Assembly: GCA_020002185.1 (NCBI GenBank)
Contig: CM034543.1
Location: 2,037,033 to 2,101,032, forward strand
DNA from: Paraescarpia echinospica
Taxonomy: Eukaryota > Annelida > Polychaeta > Sabellida > Siboglinidae
Direction of reading: 5' to 3'
DNA: 64,000 bases
Under the pieces are notes generated by a model. That model worked only from the letters and a program-made list of their open reading frames with translations. It was not told where the DNA came from and searched no databases. The position numbers were made by a program, and so were the translations under genes. Of the stretch, positions 27,412 through 36,896 are shown one piece after another; positions within the stretch are counted from its first letter, which is position 1; every line of letters starts with the position of its first letter.

Positions 27412-29910
27412 CGTTTGTTTGTTTATCTGCAAATCACTTTATTTTATTATGACAGAACTCGTACGAATCACGCAAGCGCAACTGATGACAGCGTACATTT
27501 TACGAAATAAAACAAATCGTAGGACGTGGAACGTTATAAGTGGCAGCCGTGGGAAAATGAGACATTACGAGCGCCTCGGGCAGCGAGCTGGTAGTGTTTC
27601 AAAGCAGACGACCAAGATTGTGAACGCCACGACTTCGCGGGAACCTTGGCGGCAGTCGGGCTTAGCTCGTCGGGCTATACATGTAAGGGATTACATTAAT
27701 CGGGATTAGTATCAATTGTGGGATATTCAACAAAGCAGCGCTTAAATACGGCGTATCAGAAGACGTTTGTCGCCGCCGGTCGAAACCAATGACGAGAGAA
27801 AATACAGAATGCATGCTTGGGGACGGACGGCGGGAGGGAAGGGCAAACTATCATCCTCGCAAGCCAGGGCTGTTTGCCATGCAAAACTAGCCCTGGCTGA
27901 TCCCCTACGCGAAGTGCGGAAGTTAGCTGAGTCAAACTAGTAATTGACTTCGCCAGTCGCGACTGCATCACCCGTGAGAACAGCGCAAATACCCGCCCCA
28001 ATTTGAAGACGGATAAACGACTTCTGGGAATCTCAATATATAATGACCCGTTCGCCCAATAGCACGAGCAGCTGAGCGGTATTGTGTATTCGAGTAATTG
28101 CTTCTACTTCCTAAGCATTGCATTTATTATTATGACCACCTGACCTGCCGCTAACCACTGATCTAGTAAGCGAATTCATAGGCTGAGCTTAAATTCAGAG
28201 TTTCGCAAAGCGATTAGCCAGGCGGTACTGCTGGCTGGCACCGACGTAATCAGCAGCAGTGACCCCTGGCGCGCGAGGATGCAAACTATTAGAGGATATA
28301 TATTGGGGATGAAAAGGGACGGAACGGGAAGTTAATGGGATGGCGTGCTAGTATGCGGGCACGACACAAGGGGGCACGGGAGTACAACCGAGAGCTTAGT
28401 CAAAATTAATCACGCACGTATTCTGTTTCATCGATCTAATCACGAAAGTACAACTAAGATCGCCGTATATCAATCACCCTCGCCACCTGCACGATCTTGG
28501 CGATGAGCCGACTTCAAATGCAACGTTAAATACGGCCAAACAAGACACCCGCCCGTAATCTGCACTTCCGATGCACGCGCATTGTTTGCCTCCGTCCACC
28601 CGATCCGTTGGGCTGGCTGCGGTTGGCCGATTTTCGTAATTGTAGTAATAGTTCTTAAGTCTTCTGGACGCGCCAGCCACTTTTTCTGCGTCTTTGTCTC
28701 TGCCGATATAGGCAAGCGCCCCGCCAGTTTTATCTGCCGCTACGACGATAGTCTGTCGGGCGGCCGGCTTTGAACGGGCGAACCTGATCCGCCATCATTG
28801 AATTTTAATTGCGCCGTTTTGCGGAGGGAAGCCCCGGCGCAGATGGTCGGCGATAAAGACGCCGGGGCCGGGGTTGCGACGCCGGGATCGTCTCGAGGCA
28901 CTGGCGCGTGAACACGACGGGAACCTGACCGTCGCGAGACGGGATGAAGGAGTTACAGATTATATAACCAATATATGTACGCACGGACGTATTATAATAA
29001 CAGTAAATGTGAACGGTTATATGTATCTCATATATATATATATATATATATTATACAACATATATAATTTACATTATATATATATATATATATACTACTT
29101 ATATGATATGCCTGTGTGTGTGTGTCTGTGTGTCTGTGTGTGTGAGTGCGTGCGTGCGTGCGTGCGTGCGTGTGTGTATATATGTATTAATACATTTACA
29201 TTTTACGTTTATATGTTGCCATTTTGCACATTGGCGAACAGCTTTGAACACCAGACCAAGCCAAACACTGACCAGATCACGTGATGGGCATATATCTACC
29301 ATATATCTACAATATATCTACCATATCTGCGTTACACATGCGTTCCAAAAAAATTAAACAGAGAATGGTGAAATAATAAAAATTGTGATTCACTAAATTA
29401 AATTACACTATTTGGGAGGTCAATAAATTAGAGTTTGTACTGCGAATATGCTACTGAAATAATGTGAATTCTTTTGGATATCATACATTTAGAAGAACAA
29501 ACACAAGACAACTATAGGTAAACATAATTACAGTAAATATGTTGCTCCGGTATTTGTTCACAGTAGTCGCGAGAGACTCTGTTCGGGCTTTTCCTCGGCG
29601 AGAGTAATCACATACATTTATGCATTTGAAATACGACGCGAGAACTCCGTACAGTGACAATCTTACATTGAGCGTACCACGATATATTAAATCGGTTATC
29701 AGAAACAAATGCTACGACTCCAAATACTAACACAACACATTTCCTACCACTGTTTACATTACACACGTGTATCCGTGTTTATTCTTCCACGTTCGTGAGA
29801 CCCAACATCAAATGTACGATCTTAAATGCACGTACTTTTCAGCAATTTCCACATTTCCACTCCCTAAATGGGTGACAAATTTCAATGAGCACGAACATAA
29901 TGTCCAGACA
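27147..29910. other. Non-coding stretch without a recognisable gene
   Basis: It holds a perfect 10-bp-stem hairpin at 27862-27898 (AGCCAGGGCT / AGCCCTGGCT), a GC-rich patch around 28500-28900, and (TA)n/(TG)n/(CGTG)n simple repeats at about 29030-29180. None of the open frames is recognisable. Confidence 0.45.
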
Positions 29911-30105
29911 GCCCCGGGCAGCGCGTCCAGTACCGCCCACACGTCAAGCGTGACGCTTCAAAGGCCGCCGCCTTATTTAATCAACGACGTGGGCGGTACG
30001 TGATTGTTCATAACATAATACTCGCCATGTAATGTGTCAACTGATTATGTCACGCTTAGACGTGCGTATCGGTATCAGTTCTACAAGACGTTCACTAATC
30101 GAATA
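29911..30105. repeat. Direct repeat copy A with cruciform-forming core
   Basis: About 195 bp matching 32641-32835 with about 94-95% identity by eye. Inside, GTACCGCCCAC plus ACGTC (29930-29945) can pair with GACGT plus GGGCGGTAC (29986-29999). The loop contains the palindrome AAGCGTGACGCTT. The repeat bounds a region with further repeats. Its ends are not TG...CA, so this is not a conventional LTR. Confidence 0.85.
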
Positions 30106-30151
30106 AGTCGCGATACGTCTGGCGACATCAAAACTACACTAAGACTGCGAC

Positions 30152-30738
30152 GACGTCAGGCGGTTCCGTACATGCCAAGAGTTCATCGCTTAAACTTTAA
30201 AGCGAAGCACACACTGAGATACTTTTATTTCTGAATTTTCAGATGTCAGGCGGTTCCGTACATGCCAAGAGTTCACCGCTTAAACTTTAAAGCGAAGCAC
30301 ACACACTGAGATACTTTTATTTCTGAATTTTCAGATGTCAAGCGGTTCCGTACATGCCAAGAGTTCACCGCTTAAACTTTAAAGCGAAGCACACACCTAA
30401 ATACTTTTATTTCTGAATTTTCAGATGTCAGGCGGTTCCGTACATGCCAAGAGTTCATCGCTTAAACTTTAAAGCGAAGCACACATTGATATACTTTTAT
30501 TTCTGAATTTTCAGATGTCAGGCGGTTCCGTACATGCCAAGAGTTCACCGCTTAAACTTTAAAGCGAAGCACACACTGAGATATTTTTATGTCTGAATTT
30601 TCAGATGTCAGGCGGTTCCGTACATGTCAAGAGTTCATCGCTTAAACTTTAAAGCGAAGCACACATTGAGATACTTTTATTTCTGAATTTTCAGATGTCA
30701 GGCGGTTCCGTACATGCCAAGAGTTCACCGCTTAAAAG
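30152..30738. repeat. Tandem array, 90-bp unit, about 6.5 copies
   Basis: Units begin at about 30152, 30241, 30333, 30423, 30513, 30603 and 30693. Most are 90 bp; two are 89-92. Each contains TCAGGCGGTTCCGTACATG, CAAGAGTTCACCGCTTAAAC and TTTAAAGCGAAGCACACA. A detached partial unit (TTTAAAGCGAGGCACACATG, with the tail TTTATTTCTGAATTTT) lies at 30860-30905. The words CTTAAAC and TTTAAAG give each unit a small dyad. Confidence 0.9.
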
Positions 30739-31122
30739 GATATAGTCTGTTCAACAGTTGATGTTCAACGATACTCACTTTCTTACGGTCAACACAGCAG
30801 ATTTCCAGTTAGAAGTTACTACTCCCGCCAATTCCGGGTAGACGAACAGTCTACTTCCCTTTAAAGCGAGGCACACATGATACTTTTATTTCTGAATTTT
30901 AATTTTTAATTTCCGCACTAATGTGTTGAGCATTTGTTGCCGCGATTCGATTTTCAACAAGAACATAAACAACAGACGATTGGTACTTTTAAAGCGGATA
31001 AACACGAAACTACTATAGTTTGAGAAACTCTCGAACTATAGCAGTGCGTGCCCAGCTTTACCTAGACCATCAAACGTCCGAGTTCCGATCCGATTAGAGA
31101 ACTGGGGCCGAGTTCGTGAAGC

Positions 31123-31436
31123 GGCTAAAGACAGGGATACACTGACACTTTTCGTCTGACCCGACCAGACCAGATCGCAGAAGACTCCCTCCGACTGCGC
31201 GATAAGTCCAAGTGACGTCATAATCAAGTAAACTTGAACACTTTCGATTATGTCGGAACCAGTCGGTGTCAGTCTGACGTATTCGACTTCAAGTTTACGT
31301 CGTTATGACGTCACACCGGCTTATCGCGCAGTCGGTGTTAGTCAGTATAGTGGATACACTGCAGTCGGGGGAGTCTGGTTTGGTCTGGTCTGGTCTGGTC
31401 TGGCTAAAAGTGCCAGTGTATCCCGGCCTTTAGACC
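31123..31436. mobile_element. Foldback (long inverted repeat) element
   Basis: The left arm (31123 to about 31238) and the right arm (about 31288-31436) are imperfect reverse complements. Matching words include GCTAAAG..GGGATACACTG at the outer end, TCTGGTCTGG runs, CTTATCGCGCAGTCGG and TGACGTCA. The right arm has small insertions, including expanded TCTGG repeats. There is no coding capacity. It is consistent with a non-autonomous DNA transposon with long terminal inverted repeats; superfamily unknown. Confidence 0.7.
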
Positions 31437-31474
31437 GACGTGACGTCACACAATTACCAGTGACCGCGATAAGC

Positions 31475-31821
31475 ACCGCTGTCGCGCTTACATTTATCCG
31501 GGCGTTAAATTATATCCGGGTGGTGTTTACGTGCATATGTAAGGCATAATATTTGGCACCAGTAGATCACGTAGTAATAAATAATATCTAGTAGTTAAAT
31601 ATGTTTCATTTGTTGTCGCAATACGAGCGTTATAGTTAGAGTACATAATTATAATTTGCTGTTTCAGATTTGTGACCAAGGATAAGAGTAAATCACGTGA
31701 CGTGTGCGTGGAGCGGAAACTGTTTTACGACAGAAATTGTTTGTCTGTGGGAAGCAAACATTTTATAATTTATGTATATACACTGTATATATATATATAC
31801 ATACATTATATATATATATGT

Positions 31822-31854
<33 letters not shown>

Positions 31855-31985
31855 TACATAACGCTCGGATGAATGAAAGCGCGAGAGTCGTAGCTGGTGC
31901 TAAATACATTATCCTAGATACGCGCACGCGCAGAAACGTCACCCGGATATTATTTAACGCCCGGATAAATGTAAGCACGACACCG
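31475..31985. mobile_element. MITE-like element with about 90-bp terminal inverted repeats
   Basis: The left arm (31475-31566) has GTCGCGCTTACATTTATCCG, GGCGTTAAATTATATCCGGG and ATTTGGCACCAG. It is matched in reverse complement by the right arm (31890-31985). The interior is AT-rich with a (TA)n block at 31785-31850. No open frame of interest. It lies only about 40 bp from the previous foldback element. Confidence 0.75.
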
Positions 31986-32640
31986 TCAAGGACAACGGAC
32001 GCAGTCCGGCGGTCGTCGATCACGGCGACGTCGCTCCGTGTGCCGTTATCTAACCCGATTATCGCCCACTGTTTACGGCCGCCCGACAGCCGGCGGACGG
32101 AGCCTGATTGATCGGGGCGAGACGGTCGTAACTCAGCGACACGGGCGGCGGGTGAATGGTCGCCCCGAAGCCAATTACCCAGCGCTACGTCACCGACGTG
32201 ACGCCGAGTAAAAATAACGGGGGCCGCGATCTAAATGCTCGCAGATGTAACGACGCGAGGCGCTCGTCTCAGTCCCCTTTAGGCCGGTCGGTAATCATAA
32301 AGCTGGGCGCACAGTTTAGCTCGCCAGATGTGCGTCGAAACGCTACATTGCAGGCGTTCGTATAGTACTAAAGCTGCAGTAACGGCCGACGGAACAGCGA
32401 CCTCACGGAGCACGGTCAGAGAGGGATTTACTGGGGCTATACAGTGAATGGGGGTTTCAGTACTGTATATATATTTATAGGCATCATTGGATACTTGGTA
32501 TCCATTGTAATATTGCTGTATGTACATGGTATATATATATATATATATAAATGTGTATGTGCTATGCTGTTGAGACATGATTTCTTAGCATTGCTGATCC
32601 AAAACAAACAAACAAACAAACAAACAGACCGGTACTGCAA

Positions 32641-32835
32641 GCCCCGGGCAGCGCGTCCAGTACCGCCCACACGTCAAGCGTGACGCTTCAAAGGCCGCCG
32701 CCTTATCTAATCAACGACGTGGGCGGTACGTGATTGTTCATAACATAATACTCGTCATGTAATGTGTCAACTGATTATGTCACGCTTAGACGTGCGTATC
32801 GATATCAGCTCTAAAAGACGGTCAATAATCGAATT
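32641..32835. repeat. Direct repeat copy B with cruciform-forming core
   Basis: The second copy of 29911-30105, offset 2730 bp. The hairpin core GTACCGCCCAC...GGGCGGTAC and the inner palindrome AAGCGTGACGCTT are unchanged. Differences include TTATTTAA to TTATCTAA and CTCGCC to CTCGTC. Confidence 0.85.
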
Positions 32836-33228
32836 ATTAAAGATATAATATTATGTCTAGCGGCGTCGCTCATATGTCAATCTTATATAACCTATAGTTT
32901 CTATGCATTTGTGTGTGCGTGCGTGCGTGTTCCGTTTCCGTCATCACTTCTGGCTTGAGAGGATGACTATTAGCAGGAAGTTGGCAGAATCAGTTGTGCT
33001 TCGTCCCACTTGCGGTCTAGATTGTGTGGGAACCAACTAAATGAGCAGTGGTTGGAAGACAAAACGTATATTTGGCAACCAATTTTACCAAACTATAAAA
33101 AGTATAATTCTTTCGACCCATTATTACAACAAAGTAAGCACTTCTTACTCTACCGACTGCAAATGTCAATTATGCTATTCACACTCTGCAGTTTTCTACG
33201 TCAAATAATCGGATTCGTGATGCGCTAA
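32836..33228. other. Non-coding stretch without a recognisable gene
   Basis: Short unique DNA between direct repeat B and the SINE. A GTGCGTGCGTGC run lies near 32913. Nothing else seen. Confidence 0.5.
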
Positions 33229-33487
33229 ACAAAAAACAAGTTCTTATATAGCGCAGCATCCAGTCCTTGGGTCTGGTCAAAGCTCTTTACACTTTAATGG
33301 GCGTAGACTACGTACACAAATATCCACCACAATCTCTAGCCAGGTACTCATTCATACAACTGAGTGAACTGGAGAAACGTAGAGTGAACGAACTTGTCCA
33401 AAGTTCGACACCGCAGCATATGTTTTGAACCAGGGTTCACTCGATTGAGAGTCCGATGTTCTAAACACTGCGCTACTGCGCTCCACA
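33229..33487 (-). mobile_element. tRNA-derived SINE (complete or nearly so)
   Basis: On the minus strand the head reads AGCGCAGTGTTTAGAACATC, then GGACTCTCAATCGAGTGAAC and CCTGGTTCAAAAC. This is a recognisable tRNA-like A box, anticodon arm and B box. The body runs about 200 bp to a 3' end containing GCGCTATATAAG followed by a T-rich tail. The 3' word resembles tails shared by several invertebrate and vertebrate SINE families. It is not an intact tRNA gene. The right-hand contig starts inside this same element (41927). Confidence 0.75.
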
Positions 33488-34612
33488 GTCGAGGAAGCAG
33501 TTACAAGCGCCAGTGAACTACCCGAGTTCCAGCAGCTCGTCGACTAATTGGTGACAATCACACGTCGACGCAACGTCAACACGTCCTAATGAAAACCGCT
33601 CCTTTAATATTCCCTTTGAGGGCATCCTGCGACTGCTCGTTAGACACTATTCGTCCCCGACCCATCGATCTCCCGTCTTCCCCGTCAGTCATCAGTCTTC
33701 CTCCGCCGTAAGTTCGCGCAACCCGACCCAACTGCGTTATTCGTCATAGTTAATTATTGAAGGGACGAGCGTGGGTCGGCTGGCAACGTGTTTGTCGGAA
33801 ATCTCGTGAGATGTTCTAATTAGCGGCAGGAGGTGTCGGAGAAGCCGATGCCACGGGGTCGTCCACCGGTGGCAATGTGTGAACATCGCATACATCTATA
33901 TATTAATATGGAGATTTAGATTATGTATGTGAGAGGTCCCACGATCACGGCGGCCAAGGATGAATCAATGTAAGAGACATGCAGATTGGTTGACAGGTGA
34001 AGAATTTGACGGACAATGCCAAAGAATGGAATGCATAAGACACGACTTTCAGAGCCATAGAGTCGGGACATCACCAACGAATGTGCCTCTACGACAAGTG
34101 AAGGTGAAGACCGCTCACCAAGAATCCATGCCCTCCTGATCATCTCCATTACCGTGTACACGGCGTTGCCTGTGGATGACGCGTCATTGCGGAAGCTAAC
34201 TGTAAGTGTCTCACGTGTCGATGGATCCTCCTATGTGAGAACCGAAGACAACGAACATGGTTGTCTTGTCGTATTTTGTGTAGCTGGGCGAAGCAGCCGT
34301 CAACCTATATGCCCTGCGCAATGCACGAGAAATCATATCCCATTTCCGCAAATGTCAACCGAATTGAGTTGACAGAACGGCTCATGCGTGAAACGTCATT
34401 TCCCGTTGGATTGACGTTATCGTAACGCAGTGGTAATTACGGTTACTAGTTGTCAGAGCGAGTCACGAAATCTGACTCGTTTGCAGAGAGCAGCGAGGCA
34501 TGAGAAAAGACAACAGAAATACGGATTGGATCTGAAAGTAGTCTGCATAAACATACTGGCAGATGTGTGAAAGATGTCTACTGTGGTCAAGCAATACAAA
34601 CAGATGAAGGTC

Positions 34613-34710
34613 GGAGGGAGGGAGGGAGGTAGGGAGGGAGGGAGGGAAGGAGGAAGGGAGGGAAGGAGGGAGGGAGGAAGGGAGGGGGAGGAAGGGAGGG
34701 GAAGAAAGAG
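34613..34710. repeat. (GGGA)n purine-rich microsatellite, copy 1
   Basis: Strand-asymmetric GGGA/GGAA repeats with many GGG runs, able in principle to form G-quadruplexes. It is 12 bp longer than its counterpart at 43228-43310. Confidence 0.9.
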
Positions 34711-35025
34711 ATACAGTTGTATCAGTTTGACAACACCTGCTGGATGACGAACGGTAATCGACATACGCTACACAGTCTACCGTCACACAGTTCCTTGCAC
34801 GCACTTTAGTGTTCTTCCCGTGTGCCTTTGTTTCACCTTATTCTATGTCAGCCCGAACAGTCTCCGGGTAATCAAATTAGTCGAACAATCGCTCCTCGTA
34901 AGGCTTCCATCTTGTCAAATCGTCGTCATTAACCGGCTTCCTGCCGCGCAGCAGACGACAGGAAATGAGCACGTCTATGGCCTGACAGCCTGTCGGCTGC
35001 TGCCACACTTGTAGCGGGTTTTGGA

Positions 35026-35270
35026 AGCTGAATACTCATCCGCTTCACGAGTCTCGGAGATTGAATACCCGTCCGCGTTTACGAGTGTCGGAGGCGGAAT
35101 ACTCATCCGCCTTCACGAGTCTCGGAGTCTGAAAACTCGTCTGCTTTCACCAGTCTCGGAGGCTGAATACTCTTCCGCTTTCATCAGTCTCAGAGGCTGA
35201 ATACTCATCCACCTGGCCCTTCACGGGTGTCGGAGGCTGAATACTCATCCGCGTTCATGAGTCTCACATT
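35026..35270. repeat. Degenerate leading units of the 34-bp minisatellite, copy 1
   Basis: Diverged units (for example GAGTGTCGGAGGCGGAATAC, and an insertion TGGCCCTTCACGGGTG) precede a non-repeat AT-rich interruption at about 35271-35364. The main homogeneous array follows. Confidence 0.85.
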
Positions 35271-35364
35271 AGTATTTTAAAATATATATGGTTTTATATG
35301 TTATTATTTTATTTGCAACAATCATTGTCAAGCGCCCCAAAACTATATTATTATTATTACACAC

Positions 35365-36517
35365 ATCTGCCTTCACGAGTCTCGGAGGCTGAATACTCAT
35401 CCGCCTTCACGAGTCTCGGAGGCTGAATACTCATCCGCCTTCACGAGTCTCGGAGGCTGACTACTCGTCCGCCTTCACGAGTCTCGGAGGCTGAATACTC
35501 ATCCGCCTTCACGAGTCTCGGAGGCTGAATACTCATCCGCCTTCACGAGTGTCGGAGGCTGAATACTCATCCGCCTTCACGAGTGTCGGAGGCTGAATAC
35601 TCATCCGCCTTCACGAGTCTCGGAGGCTGACTACTCGTCCGCCTTCACGAGTCTCGGAGGCTGAATACTCGTCCGCCTTCACGAGTCTCGGTGGCTGAAT
35701 ACTCATCCGCCTTCACGAGTCTCGGAGGCTGAATACTCATCCGCCTTCACGAGTGTCGGAGGCTGAATACTCATCCGCCTTCACGAGTCTCGGAGGCTGA
35801 ATACTCATCCGCCTTCACGAGTCTCGGAGGCTGAATACTCATCCGCCTTCACGAGTCTCGGAGGCTGACTACTCGTCCGCCTTCACGAGTCTCGGAGGCT
35901 GACTACTCGTCCGCCTTCACGAGTCTCGGAGGCTGAATACTCGTCCGCCTTCACGAGTCTCGGAGGCTGAATACTCATCCGCCTTCACGAGTGTCGGAGG
36001 CTGAATACTCATCCGCCTTCACGAGTCTCGGAGGCTGAATACTCATCCGCCTTCACGAGTGTCGGAGGCTGAATACTCATCCGCCTTCACGAGTCTCGGA
36101 GGCTGACTACTCGTCCGCCTTCACGAGTCTCGGAGGCTGAATACTCGTCCGCCTTCACGAGTCTCGGTGGCTGAATACTCATCCGCCTTCACGAGTCTCG
36201 GAGGCTGAATACTCATCCGCCTTCACGAGTGTCGGAGGCTGAATACTCATCCGCCTTCACGAGTGTCGGAGGCTGAATACTCATCCGCCTTCACGAGTCT
36301 CGGAGGCTGACTACTCGTCCGCCTTCACGAGTCTCGGAGGCTGAATACTCGTCCGCCTTCACGAGTCTCGGAGGCTGACTACTCGTCCGCCTTCACGAGT
36401 CTCGGAGGCTGAATACTCATCCGCCTTCACGAGTGTCGGAGGCTGAATACTCATCCGCCTTCACGAGTCTCGGAGGCTGAATACTCATCCGCCTTCACGA
36501 GTCTCGGAGGCTGAATA
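35365..36517. repeat. 34-bp minisatellite, about 34 units, copy 1
   Basis: The unit contains CTTCACGAGTCTCGGAGGCT followed by GAATACTCATCCGC. Variants are TGTCGG for TCTCGG, GACTACTCGT or GAATACTCGT for GAATACTCAT, and CGGTGGCT for CGGAGGCT. The order of variants shows that a six-unit block (units 7-12) recurs at units 21-26, a 14-unit (476-bp) offset. The array is cut at CTGAATA by the LINE tail. There are no unique spacers, so this is not a CRISPR array. Confidence 0.97.
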
Positions 36518-36614
36518 AAGTAAAGTAAAGTAAAGTAAAGTAAAGTAAAGTAAAGTAAAGTAAAGTAAAGTAAAGTAAAGTAAAGTAAAGTAAAGTAAAG
36601 TAACGTAAAGTAAA
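36515..36614 (-). repeat. Pentamer tail (TTTAC)n at the LINE 3' end, copy 1
   Basis: About 19 repeats of AAAGT on the plus strand (one unit reads AACGT), directly followed by the LINE 3' UTR, which has an AATAAA on the minus strand next to the tail. Non-LTR elements often end in short tandem repeats made during target-primed reverse transcription. Confidence 0.85.
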
Positions 36615-36896
36615 TTTATTTCCTCATCCAGATAATATACAGCACAATTCCAGAGCAATGTAACACAGATGAGGTGGCTACCAGAGAAGTATAACTTATC
36701 GAGCTGGTAGCCAATTAAATCAAACTCATATAGGTTACTCCCACATACATAATATTACGTATATAAAGGTTGCATTCAATTGCAATAGCTTCAGATTAAC
36801 GACTTCTGTAAATTAAAGCTAGAGATGTTGTACCAATATGTATATAAGAACAAATTCACAAGCGAATTTCTTACAATATGTAATTAGATTTAAGCT

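Noticed and set aside
29911..32835. LTR retrotransposon with direct terminal repeats
   Set aside because: The repeats lack TG...CA ends, and no primer-binding site, polypurine tract or gag/pol sequence lies between them.
33429..33480. A functional tRNA gene on the minus strand
   Set aside because: A-box and B-box-like words are present, but the acceptor stem does not close and the sequence continues into a SINE body.
35365..36517. Regular 34-bp repeats resembling a CRISPR array
   Set aside because: Repeats are directly contiguous with no unique spacers, and the sequence is eukaryotic. It is a minisatellite.
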